DNA from: Streptantibioticus silvisoli
Lineage (GTDB): Bacteria; Actinomycetota; Actinomycetes; Streptomycetales; Streptomycetaceae
Assembly: GCF_027947535.2 (NCBI RefSeq)
Contig: NZ_JAAGKO020000054.1
Span: 1-59,977, forward strand
Direction of reading: 5' to 3'
DNA: 59,977 nt
A program made the position numbers and the translations under genes. The notes below the pieces were generated by a model that made no database searches, was not told the DNA's origin, and was given only the letters and a program-made list of their open reading frames with translations. Of this stretch, positions 33,110 to 41,418 are shown one piece after another (the first letter of the stretch is position 1; each line of letters starts with the position of its first letter).

Positions 33110-35671
33110 GTGATCAGCTGGGAGCAGCTCGCCGGGCGCGAGTGCGGGTTGTACAGCCTGCCGCGGTTCGCCGCGGACAGCGGGCTCGACCTCGCCGCCG
33201 TGCCGTACACCGGCCGGGTCCTGCTGGAGTCGCTGCTGCGGGCCGGTGAGCCGGAGCGGGCCGCGCTGCTGGGCGAACGGCTGGCGCGCGGTGCGGACCC
33301 CGACCTGGAGATGGCGTTCCGGCCGGCCCGCGTCCTGGTGCAGGACTACACCGGCATCCCGCTGCTGGTGGACCTGGCGGCGTTGCGCAGCCGGGTGGCG
33401 CGGCCGGGCCGGGTCAATCCGGCGCTGCCGGTCGACGTGGTCGTGGACCACTCGGTGCAGGCGGACTGGGCGGGCCGGCCGGACGCGCTGGCGCTCAACG
33501 AGGCGCTGGAGCTGGAGCGCAACCAGGAGCGGTACGCGTTCTTGAAGTGGGCGCGGCACGCGTTCGACGGGCTGCGGGTGATCCCGCCGGGCCGCGGCAT
33601 CGTCCACCAGGTGAACCTGGAGCAGTTGGCGACGGTGGTGGCGACCGGCCCGGACGGGCTGCTGTCGCCGGACACCGTCATCGGCACCGACAGCCACACC
33701 ACGATGGTCAACGGGCTCGGTGTGCTGGGCTGGGGCGTGGGCGGCCTGGAGGCGGAGGCGCTGATGCTGGGCCTGGCGCAGCCGATCCGGGTGCCGCCGG
33801 TCGTCGGGGTGCGGCTGACCGGCGCGGTACGCCCCGGCACCTCGCCCACCGACGTGGTGCTCACCCTGACCCGCCGGCTGCGCGAGGAGAACGTGCGGGG
33901 CGTGCTGCTGGAGTTCACCGGTCCCGGGGTGGACCAGCTGTCGGCGCCCGACCGCTGCACGGTGGCCAACATGGCCCCGGAGTACGGCGCGATGGCGGCG
34001 TTCTTCCCGGTGGACGGCGAGACGCTGCGCTACCTGCGGCAGACCGGCCGCCGCGAGCGGGACGTCGCGCTGGTGGAGGCGTACTGCGCGCACCAGCGGC
34101 TGCTGCGCGAGGGCGACGGGCCGCGCTTCGGCCGGACCATCGAGTTCGACCTGGGTGGGGTCGGGCCGAGCCTGGCCGGCCCGAGCCGCCCGGACCAGCG
34201 GATCTCGCTGAGCGAACTGCCCGGCTCCTTCGCGGAGTTGAGCCCGCGGCCGCCGCGCGGCACGCCGCTGGTCGCGGAGGGCGACATCGTCATCGCGTCC
34301 ATCACCTCGTGCACCAGCACCTCCAACCCGAAGGCCATGCTGGCGGCCGGGCTGGTGGCCCGCCGGGCCGTCGAGCGCGGCCTGACGGTGCCGGGACACG
34401 TCAAGACCAGCCTGTCGCCCGGGTCGCGGGCGGTCACCGAGTACCTGCGGAACGCGGGCCTGCTGGCGGACCTGGAGACGCTGGGCTTCCACGTGGCCGG
34501 CTACGGCTGCATGACGTGCAACGGCGGCAGCGGCCCGCTCAACGAGGGGGTCGGGGAGGCGGTCGACCGGGAGGGGCTCGCGGTGTGCGCGGTGCTCAGC
34601 GGCAACCGCAACTTCGAGTCCCGGGTGCACGCCCAGGTGCGCGCCGGGTACCTGGCGTCGCCGGCCCTGGTCGTGGCGCTCGCGCTGGTCGGCCACGTCC
34701 GCGTCGACCTGGACCGCGAGCCGCTGGGCCACGACCGCGACGGCGTGCCGGTGCTGCTGCGCGACCTGTGGCCGGACGCCGCCGAACTGGCCGCGCTGGA
34801 GGCCCGGTTCATCACGCCGGAGCTGTTCGCGGCCGGGCCGGGGCCGGAGGCGGGCTGGGAGGCGATCGGCGCGCAGCAGGGCGAGGTCTTCGACTGGGAC
34901 GAGGCGTCCACCTACATCCGCAACCCGGTCTACGTCGACGCCGCCGCCACCGGCGCGCTGCGCGGGGCCCGGGCGCTGCTGGCGCTCGGCGACGACATCA
35001 GCACCGACCACATCTCGCCGGTCGGCGCGATCGCGGCGGACTCCCCCGCCGGCCGGTACCTGAGCGAACGCGGGGTGCGCGACTTCAACTCCTTCGGTTC
35101 GCGGCGCGGCAACCACGAGGTGATGGCGCGCGGCACGTTCGGCAACCCGCGGCTGCGCAACCACCTGCTGGACGACGGTTCGGGCCCCGGCGACAGCGGC
35201 GGCGCGACGCTGCACGTGCCCAGCGGTGAGCGGCTGCCGGTCTTCGAGGCGGCCGAGCGGTACGCGCGGACCGGCACGCCGCTGATCGTTCTGGCCGGGC
35301 GCAGCTACGGCATGGGCTCGTCGCGGGACTGGGCGGCGAAGGGGCCGTGGGTGCTGGGGGTGCGGGCGGTGCTGGCCGAGAGCTTCGAGCGCATCCACCG
35401 CGCGAACCTGTGCGCGATGGGCATCCTGCCGCTGCTGCTGCCGGCGGGCCGGTCGTGGGCGTCGCTGGGCCTGACCGGGCACGAGGAGTTCGACCTGGCG
35501 CTCGACGGGATGCGTGACAGCGGCGAGGTGGGGGTGCGGGCCGGCGCGGTGGCCTTCACCGCCCGCGCCGAGGTGCAGTCGGCCGGTGAGTGGGACGTGC
35601 TGCTGGCCGGCGGTTCGCTGCCGTACCTGCTGGGCCGGCTGGACAAGCTGGAGAAGGAGGAGCAGCGGTGA
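33110..35671 (+). CDS. Aconitase-family hydratase
   Basis: The 853-residue product has the aconitase A/IRP layout: a large N-terminal catalytic part, then a swivelling C-terminal domain starting near ALLALGDDISTDHISPVG with the substrate-binding AGRSYGMGSSRDWAAKG. The 4Fe-4S ligands are present: Cys401 (SITSCTSTSNP), Cys467 and Cys470 (GYGCMTCNGGSGPL). GTDSHTTMVNGLGVLGWGVGG is also conserved. It is somewhat shorter than typical AcnA proteins of about 890-900 residues. Placed straight after the carrier-citrate synthase gene, it would move the hydroxyl of the citrate-like product, as phosphinomethylmalate isomerase does in the bialaphos pathway. GTG start; it overlaps the next gene by GTGA. A housekeeping role is unlikely in this setting. 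Confidence 0.87.
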   Translation: MISWEQLAGRECGLYSLPRFAADSGLDLAAVPYTGRVLLESLLRAGEPERAALLGERLARGADPDLEMAFRPARVLVQDYTGIPLLVDLAALRSRVARPGRVNPALPVDVVVDHSVQADWAGRPDALALNEALELERNQERYAFLKWARHAFDGLRVIPPGRGIVHQVNLEQLATVVATGPDGLLSPDTVIGTDSHTTMVNGLGVLGWGVGGLEAEALMLGLAQPIRVPPVVGVRLTGAVRPGTSPTDVVLTLTRRLREENVRGVLLEFTGPGVDQLSAPDRCTVANMAPEYGAMAAFFPVDGETLRYLRQTGRRERDVALVEAYCAHQRLLREGDGPRFGRTIEFDLGGVGPSLAGPSRPDQRISLSELPGSFAELSPRPPRGTPLVAEGDIVIASITSCTSTSNPKAMLAAGLVARRAVERGLTVPGHVKTSLSPGSRAVTEYLRNAGLLADLETLGFHVAGYGCMTCNGGSGPLNEGVGEAVDREGLAVCAVLSGNRNFESRVHAQVRAGYLASPALVVALALVGHVRVDLDREPLGHDRDGVPVLLRDLWPDAAELAALEARFITPELFAAGPGPEAGWEAIGAQQGEVFDWDEASTYIRNPVYVDAAATGALRGARALLALGDDISTDHISPVGAIAADSPAGRYLSERGVRDFNSFGSRRGNHEVMARGTFGNPRLRNHLLDDGSGPGDSGGATLHVPSGERLPVFEAAERYARTGTPLIVLAGRSYGMGSSRDWAAKGPWVLGVRAVLAESFERIHRANLCAMGILPLLLPAGRSWASLGLTGHEEFDLALDGMRDSGEVGVRAGAVAFTARAEVQSAGEWDVLLAGGSLPYLLGRLDKLEKEEQR

Positions 35672-37047
35672 GCGAGCGCATCCTGCGGGAACTCGGCCTG
35701 AGCGCGGTCGCCGGCACCGACGAGCTGGCCGCCCGGGCCAAGAGCTTCTCCCCGGTGCACCTGGGCACCCAGGACGTCCGCATCGGCACGCTGCTGGACC
35801 TGGTGCACCGCGAGGAGGGACTGCTGCCGCCGCGCACCGGGCACCTGGGCAACTGGGAGGACATCGCGCTGGGGCGGTCGGGGCCGATGGACTTCAACAC
35901 CGCGGTCTGCGGCGCCGGCCACGGCTACCCGCTGATCTACGGCTTCACCCGCACCGAGGCGGACACCGAGGGCGGCGACGACGTGTACCTGCCGGGTTCG
36001 CTGGTCGAGGGGGGCGTGCGGCGGATGCTGCCGCTGTACACCTGGGACGGGCGCCGGTTCGCGCTGCGCGACCGCGGCCGGCCGCTGTTCTGCCCGCTGG
36101 TGCAGACCGACGTCGACGGGCAGCTGACCCCGCTGGTCGACGTGCACTGGCAGCGCATGGTGTCGATCACCGGCTACCGCTTCGAGCAGTGGGCCACCTC
36201 GCTGGTCGCCAACGCCCCGCTGCTGGTCGACATGCTCTGCGCGCTGTTCGCGCAGGCGGCCGCCGAGGACAACCCGGCGCGGCTGCTGTCGGAGCTGATC
36301 AGCCACGCGGTGCGGCTGGACGGCGAGGTGGGCCGCTGCGACCTGGTGCCGGACGGCGACGGCTACCTGCTCGACGGCCACCGCTACCCGTCCGCCCGGG
36401 CCCTGGCGGAGGCGGTCCTGCTGCCGCTGCGGGCGCTGACGGAACCGCGGTGGTTCTTCTCGCAGATCGCCACGATGCCGCCGGTGCTGCCGGTGGTGTC
36501 GCTGCTGCTGACCAACGTGCTGTTCGCGCTGTTCGGCGACCACCGCCCGGACGAGAGCGGCATCCCCGCCGAGGGCCCGTTCATCACCCATCTGCACTGG
36601 GGCGCGCGGGCGATGGCGGGCTGCCCGCCGCGCCGCAGCGGCTACTTCGGGCGGCGTTCGCGGGTGCGGCCGATGCGGTCGATCACCACGCCGCTGGTGC
36701 GCGACTTCCCCGAGGTGAGCCCGATCTGCTTCGTGCTGCTGCCGGCACCGGTGTTCATGCTCTGCCCGCCCAGCACGTCCCCGAAGGACGCCGAGCTGCT
36801 GGCGGGGCTGTTCCGGTCGGTGCGCGCGGTGCGGCCCGAGGCGGCCTACGACACGGCGCTGGCGCAGCTCGCGTCGCTCGGTGGTCTGTCGGACTACCTG
36901 CTGGGCCGGTTCCGCACCGGCAGCGGCGTGCCGCACACCGGTGAGCCGCGCGAGCCGGCGGTGCCCGTGGAGCCGGAGGGCTTCCGCGATCTGACGTTCC
37001 GTCAGGCGTCGTCGATCGTCGCCGCGTTCGAGGAGGTGACCGCGTGA
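35668..37047 (+). CDS. Protein of unknown family, conserved in cluster context
   Basis: I do not recognise this 459-residue protein. It appears soluble, with no signal peptide; short hydrophobic stretches occur near residues 295-320 (VLPVVSLLLTNVLFALFG) and 370-390. Conspicuous segments are PRTGHLGNWEDIALGRSG (55-72), MDFNTAVCGAGHGYPLIYG (74-92) and HLHWGARAMAGCPPRRSG. It contains at least seven cysteines and many His/Trp residues, so a metal or cofactor site is conceivable but not shown. It overlaps the aconitase gene (GTGA) and the enolase-superfamily gene (GTGA), so it is tightly coupled to the citrate/aconitate-like steps. It could act on the isomerised product, for example in decarboxylation or oxidation, since no isocitrate-dehydrogenase homologue is present. 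That is a guess from position. Confidence 0.8.
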   Translation: MSERILRELGLSAVAGTDELAARAKSFSPVHLGTQDVRIGTLLDLVHREEGLLPPRTGHLGNWEDIALGRSGPMDFNTAVCGAGHGYPLIYGFTRTEADTEGGDDVYLPGSLVEGGVRRMLPLYTWDGRRFALRDRGRPLFCPLVQTDVDGQLTPLVDVHWQRMVSITGYRFEQWATSLVANAPLLVDMLCALFAQAAAEDNPARLLSELISHAVRLDGEVGRCDLVPDGDGYLLDGHRYPSARALAEAVLLPLRALTEPRWFFSQIATMPPVLPVVSLLLTNVLFALFGDHRPDESGIPAEGPFITHLHWGARAMAGCPPRRSGYFGRRSRVRPMRSITTPLVRDFPEVSPICFVLLPAPVFMLCPPSTSPKDAELLAGLFRSVRAVRPEAAYDTALAQLASLGGLSDYLLGRFRTGSGVPHTGEPREPAVPVEPEGFRDLTFRQASSIVAAFEEVTA

Positions 37048-38060
37048 GGTTCGCCCACCGCCCGCTCACGGTGACGCTGGCCGAGCCCTTCGTCAGCAAC
37101 CGCGGGGTCGTCACCGAGGTGCGCCAGTCCCTGGTGACGCTGTCCTGGCAGGGCCTGACCGGCTACGGGACGGCGCTGGCCGCCGAACCGGCGGAACTGG
37201 ACGCCTGCGCGCCCGCGCTCGACGGCGCCTCACCGCACGCGCTGCGCGGCGTGCTGGCCCGGCTGGCGGCGGCCCGGGTGCGGCCGAACGTGGCGGCGGC
37301 GGTCGACATGGCCCTGCACGACCTGCTCGGCAAGGCCGCCGGGCAGCCGCTGCACCGGCTGCTGGGGCTGGCCGGCCTGCCGCTGGCGCCGACCGCGCTG
37401 TCCATCGGCGCCTGCCCCGACGACGAACTCGCCCGCCGAGGACGGCAGTTGGCGGACTGGCCGGTGCTGAAGCTCAAGATGACCCCGGCGGACGACGGCA
37501 GCCGCGCCGGGGTGCTGCGTTCGGTCTACGGCGGGCGCATCTGGGTGGACGGCAACGGCTCCTGGTCCCCCGAGGGGGCGGTGCGGGTCGCGCGGGAACT
37601 GCACCGGCACGGCGTCGAACTCCTCGAACAGCCCATCGCCCCCGGCGCCCTGGACGACCTGCGCGGCGTGCACGAGCGGTCGCCGGTGCCGGTCTTCGCC
37701 GACGAGGACTGCGCCGGACCGCAGGACGTCCTGCGGCTGCGCGGGCGCGTCGCGGGGATCAACGTCAAGCTGACCAAGTGCGGCGGGCTGCACGCCGCAC
37801 GGGAGATGATCACCCTGGCCCGGCACTGCGGGCTGCGGGTCATGCTCGGCTGCAAGAACGAGAGCGCGCTGGGCGTGACGGCCATGGCCCAACTGGGCGG
37901 CCTGGCCGACCACCTCGACCTCGACGGCCATCTCGGCCTGGCGGACGACCCGTTCACCGGCACCACCGTCACCTCGGGGGCGATCACCGTGCCGGACGGC
38001 CCCGGCCTGGGCGCCAGCACCGGCGAGGCCCGCCCGGGAGAGCCGGGGGCGCTGCCATGA
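37044..38060 (+). CDS. Enolase-superfamily enzyme (muconate lactonising / dipeptide epimerase subgroup)
   Basis: The 338-residue product has the two-domain layout of the mandelate racemase/MLE group. Catalytic elements are visible in order: the KxK motif in LKLKMT (Lys143, Lys145), metal ligands in WVDGNGSW and LLEQPIAP, the third acidic site ADEDCA, and the second lysine in GINVKLTKCGG. This arrangement, with lysines on both sides of the active site, is typical of dipeptide epimerases and o-succinylbenzoate synthases, which abstract a proton next to a carboxylate. In a cluster with four ATP-grasp ligases, epimerising an amino acid or dipeptide is plausible; dehydration of a hydroxyacid is another possibility. 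GTG start overlapping the previous stop. Confidence 0.83.
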   Translation: MRFAHRPLTVTLAEPFVSNRGVVTEVRQSLVTLSWQGLTGYGTALAAEPAELDACAPALDGASPHALRGVLARLAAARVRPNVAAAVDMALHDLLGKAAGQPLHRLLGLAGLPLAPTALSIGACPDDELARRGRQLADWPVLKLKMTPADDGSRAGVLRSVYGGRIWVDGNGSWSPEGAVRVARELHRHGVELLEQPIAPGALDDLRGVHERSPVPVFADEDCAGPQDVLRLRGRVAGINVKLTKCGGLHAAREMITLARHCGLRVMLGCKNESALGVTAMAQLGGLADHLDLDGHLGLADDPFTGTTVTSGAITVPDGPGLGASTGEARPGEPGALP

Positions 38061-38225
38061 GACCGCGCCGCGCCGCACCGGCCGGCTTCCGGCCCGCGGC
38101 TGCCCCGGCCGGGCGGCCACCCCTCACGGCCGCCGGGGGCATCGCGGCCCGCCCGGCGGGCTCCCCCGTCCGCCGTCCCCGCTGACCCCGTCCGCCCCAC
38201 CTCGTACGATCGGAGAGAATCCACC

Positions 38226-39575
38226 GTGAGCGCGCACCGCCGCATGATGAAACTCGGCGCCTTCCTGCCCGCGCCGGGCCACCACGTCGCCGCCTGGCGG
38301 CACCCCAACGCACGCCCGGACGGCGGCCTCGACTTCGACTACTACCGCTCGATCGTGCAGACCGCCGAACGCGGCAGGTTCGACATGGTCTTCCTGTCCG
38401 ACGGCGCGGGGGTGCGTACCCACTACAAGGACGCCGACGAGCTGAGCCGGCAGGGCCGCATGGTCCACTTCGAGCCGCTGACCCTGCTGTCCGCGCTGGC
38501 GGTGCACACCACCCACATCGGCCTGACGGCGACCGCGTCGACCACGTACAACGAGCCGTTCCACATCGCGCGCAAGTTCGCCTCGCTGGACTTCCTCAGC
38601 GGCGGGCGGGCCGGCTGGAACGTGGTCACCTCCGTCACCGACGTCGAGGCGCAGAACTTCAACCTCGACAAGCAGCCCGACCACGCGGCCCGCTACCACC
38701 GCTCGCGCGAGTTCATGGACGTCGTCACCGGGCTGTGGGACAGCTGGGAGGACGACGCCTTCCTCTACAACAAGGAGTCGGGCCGCTTCTTCGACCCGGC
38801 CAAGCTGCACATCCTGCACCACAAGGGCGAGCACTTCTCGGTACGCGGCCCGCTCAACGTGCCCCGCCCGCCGCAGGGCCACCCGGTCATCGTGCAGGCC
38901 GGCTCCTCCCCCGACGGCCAGGACTTCGCCGCCCAGTGGGCCGAGGTGGTCTTCACCGCGCAGCAGACGCTGGAGCAGGCGCAGACCTACTACCGCGGCA
39001 TGAAGCAGCAGATCGCCGGCCACGGCCGCAACCCCGACGACGTCAAGATCCTGCCCGGCGCGTTCATCGTGGTCGGCCGGACCAGGGCGGAGGCGGAGGA
39101 CAAGTACGACACCCTCCAGTCGCTGGTCGACCCGGTCGTCGGGCTCGGCCTGCTCACCGGCCAGCTCGGCAACGTCGACATCTCCGGCTACCCGCTGGAC
39201 GGCCCGCTGCCGGAACTGCCCGCCACCGAGGGCAGCACCAGCAAGCAGCAGCTGATCTACCAGCAGGCCAAGCGGCAGGGCCTGACCATCCGCGAGCTGT
39301 ACCTGAAGGTGTCGGCCGGCCGCGGCCACCGCTTCCTGCTCGGCACGCCGGAAACCATCGCCGACGAGCTGGAGGAGTGGTTCGTCAACGAGGGCGCCGA
39401 CGGGTTCAACATCCTGCCGGACTACCTGCCCGACGGTCTGGACGCCATCGTCGACCTGCTCGTGCCGGAGCTCCAGCGGCGCGGGCTGATGCGCACCGAG
39501 TACGAGGGCCGCACGCTGCGGGAGAACCTGGGCCTGCCGCGGCCGTCGTTCACCACGACCCCGGTCGAGCCGTGA
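38226..39575 (+). CDS. NtaA/SnaA/DszA-type flavin-dependent monooxygenase (copy 2)
   Basis: The 449-residue product is a close paralogue of the monooxygenase at 20678-22036 with the same blocks (FDMVFLSDG, DFLSGGRAGWNVVTS, FFDPAKLHILHHKGEHF). Parts of the two genes are identical at DNA level over tens of bases, for example 38776-38860 against 21228-21312. GTG start with GGAGAG upstream. It overlaps the flavin reductase gene by GTGA, forming a classic two-component monooxygenase pair; the same reductase probably also feeds copy 1. The likely reaction is oxidation at nitrogen or of a C-N bond; the substrate is unknown. Confidence 0.88.
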   Translation: MSAHRRMMKLGAFLPAPGHHVAAWRHPNARPDGGLDFDYYRSIVQTAERGRFDMVFLSDGAGVRTHYKDADELSRQGRMVHFEPLTLLSALAVHTTHIGLTATASTTYNEPFHIARKFASLDFLSGGRAGWNVVTSVTDVEAQNFNLDKQPDHAARYHRSREFMDVVTGLWDSWEDDAFLYNKESGRFFDPAKLHILHHKGEHFSVRGPLNVPRPPQGHPVIVQAGSSPDGQDFAAQWAEVVFTAQQTLEQAQTYYRGMKQQIAGHGRNPDDVKILPGAFIVVGRTRAEAEDKYDTLQSLVDPVVGLGLLTGQLGNVDISGYPLDGPLPELPATEGSTSKQQLIYQQAKRQGLTIRELYLKVSAGRGHRFLLGTPETIADELEEWFVNEGADGFNILPDYLPDGLDAIVDLLVPELQRRGLMRTEYEGRTLRENLGLPRPSFTTTPVEP

Positions 39576-40069
39576 CCATCGACGGGCCGGCGCTGCGCGG
39601 CGTGCTGAGATCGCACGCCGCGGGCGTCGCGGTGCTCACCGCCGCCGGCCCCGACGGGCCCGCGGGGGTGACCATCACCTCGTTCACCTCGATCAGCGCG
39701 ACCCCCGCGCTGGTCTCCTTCGCGCTGGCCGACACCTCCACCACCTGGGCCCGGATCAAGGACAGCCGGTGGTTCGGCATCCAGCTGCTCGGCGCGGACC
39801 AGGCCGAACTGGCCGCGCGCTTCGCCACCTCCGGCGCCGACCGGTTCGCCGCGCCCACCCGCTGGCACACCGGGCCGCAGGGCGTGCCGCTGCTGGACGG
39901 CTGCCTGTCGTGGCTGGTGTGCTCCCGGCACGACCAACTCCGGCTCGGCGACCACCACCTGGTCGTCGGTGCCGTGGAGCACGCGCAGGCCGGCGAGCCG
40001 GGCGACAGCCTGGTGCACCTGCACGGCGCGCTGCGGCCCGTCGCAACCATCCATCCCGCGAGGACCTGA
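39572..40069 (+). CDS. Flavin reductase for the two-component monooxygenases
   Basis: The 165-residue product is of the NtaB/HpaC flavin reductase type, with AGVAVLTAAGPDGPAGVTITSF replaced by small variants of the TGVTVVT..GPGG.TAS.F pattern, followed by SISATPALVSFALA and the late LVVGAVEHA strand. These small FMN/FAD-binding proteins reduce flavin with NAD(P)H and hand it to the oxygenase. The GTG start overlaps the stop of the monooxygenase gene, which fixes the partnership. Confidence 0.86.
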   Translation: MTIDGPALRGVLRSHAAGVAVLTAAGPDGPAGVTITSFTSISATPALVSFALADTSTTWARIKDSRWFGIQLLGADQAELAARFATSGADRFAAPTRWHTGPQGVPLLDGCLSWLVCSRHDQLRLGDHHLVVGAVEHAQAGEPGDSLVHLHGALRPVATIHPART

Positions 40070-40071
40070 CC

Positions 40072-41304
40072 ATGCCCAAAGTTCTGCTGTTCTCCCGCCA
40101 GCCGCTGGCCAAGCGCCCGCTCCACGAGTGGCTGGACGCCACCGGGGACAGCGTCGTGCTGATCACCACGCCCAAGGCGGTCGCCGGCTGCGAGGACCTG
40201 CTGGCCGAGCGCTTCCTCGGCCACCGGCTGGTGGACGACTACCACTCCTGGGCGACCGAGCGGATCGCGGAGGAGGCCGCCCGGACCCACGGCGTGGAGC
40301 TGATCGCCAGCACCAGCGAGAGCGACGTGCTGCGGGCCGCCCGGCTGCGCGAACGCCTGGGCCTGCCGGGCCAGCACGGCGACTCCGCGACCGCCTACCG
40401 CGACAAGGTCGCCATGAAGCGGCTGGCGCGCGCCGCGGGGCTGGGCGTGCCGTCGTTCACCGCCGTCGACGGGCCGATGGACCTGCTGGACTTCGTCGAG
40501 GCCGAGGGCTACCCGGTGGTGGTCAAGCCGCGGGCCGGCTCCGGTGCCGAGGACGTCGCCATCCTGCACGGCCCGCGGGACCTGGACGCCTTCCTCGGCC
40601 GCCAGCGGCAGTCGCCGGTGCTCTACCTGCCCGGCCAGTGGATGGCCGAGGGCTTCGTGCGCGCGCCGTTCTTCCACGTGGACGGCATCATGGCCGGCGG
40701 CCGCGTCGTGCACGGCTGGCCGTCGCAGTACAACGGCGGCATGGCGGAGTACGCCCGCGACGAGTCGGTGCTCAGCACCCAGCTGCTGGCCCCCGGCGAC
40801 GAACGCCGCGCCACGCTCATGCGGCTGACCGGCGACCTGGTGGCCGCGCTGCCGGCGTCCCCGCTGCCGATCGCCTTCCACCTGGAGGCGTGGATCGGCG
40901 AGGACGGCCGCGCGGTGCTGTGCGAGATCGCCTGCCGGGCCGGCGGCGGGCTGATCGCCGACACCTACGAGCGGGCGTTCGGGGTGCACCTGGCCAAGGA
41001 GGGGCTGCGCGCCCAGTGCGGCTCGGCGCTGTCGCTGGCCGAGCAGCCGCCGGCCCCGGCGCGTCTCGGCGGCTGGGCCTACTTCCCGCCCGGCCACGGC
41101 ACCTTCGTGGCGCCCGCCGAGCGGTGCCCGGTGCCGGGCGCCGACCTCACCGTCCACCGGGAGTCCGGCGCGCGCGGCGACGGCATGGCCAGCGTGGTCG
41201 ACGCGGCGGCCAGCGTCCTGGTCACCGGGGACAGCGCCGGCGAGGTGCGCGAGCGGATGGCCGCCGCCGTCACCTGGTGGCACGGCAACGCCCGCTGGGT
41301 CTGA
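40072..41304 (+). CDS. ATP-grasp ligase (type B, copy 2)
   Basis: The 410-residue product begins with KVLLFSRQPLAKRPLHEWL and contains SDVLRAARLRERLGLPG, YRDKVAMKRLARAAG, the ATP-binding block YPVVVKPRAGSGAEDVAIL and the metal-site sequence AVLCEIACRAGGGLI. It is a paralogue of the protein at 17421-18650, with which it shares SDVLRAARLRE and GYPVVVKP. The ATG starts two bases after the flavin reductase stop. It is the last gene of the plus-strand series: a hairpin follows at 41338-41378 and the next gene belongs to a common housekeeping-like family. Confidence 0.83.
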   Translation: MPKVLLFSRQPLAKRPLHEWLDATGDSVVLITTPKAVAGCEDLLAERFLGHRLVDDYHSWATERIAEEAARTHGVELIASTSESDVLRAARLRERLGLPGQHGDSATAYRDKVAMKRLARAAGLGVPSFTAVDGPMDLLDFVEAEGYPVVVKPRAGSGAEDVAILHGPRDLDAFLGRQRQSPVLYLPGQWMAEGFVRAPFFHVDGIMAGGRVVHGWPSQYNGGMAEYARDESVLSTQLLAPGDERRATLMRLTGDLVAALPASPLPIAFHLEAWIGEDGRAVLCEIACRAGGGLIADTYERAFGVHLAKEGLRAQCGSALSLAEQPPAPARLGGWAYFPPGHGTFVAPAERCPVPGADLTVHRESGARGDGMASVVDAAASVLVTGDSAGEVRERMAAAVTWWHGNARWV

Positions 41305-41337
41305 CCCCGCCGCCGCCTCCCCGGCGGACCCGCCGAT

Positions 41338-41378
41338 CCGGGTTCCGGGACCCCGCCGTCCGGCGGCCCGGGACCCGG
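41338..41378 (+). terminator. Hairpin after the biosynthetic cluster
   Basis: The arms ccgggttccggg (41338-41349) and cccgggacccgg (41367-41378) pair with a single G-T position and a 17-base loop, 34 bp after the last biosynthetic gene. It is a likely terminator without a T-tract. Confidence 0.5.
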
Positions 41379-41418
41379 CCGCCCCGAAGCCGTATCCGAA
41401 CGGGAAGCGAACCAGCTC

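Noticed and set aside
31613-35671. Housekeeping citrate synthase and aconitase
   Set aside because: The synthase is fused to a carrier domain, and both genes sit inside a coupled series with oxygenases and ligases.
13660-41304. Phosphonate or phosphinate cluster, suggested by the aconitase and citrate synthase homologues
   Set aside because: No PEP mutase, phosphonopyruvate decarboxylase or other carbon-phosphorus gene is visible in the window.
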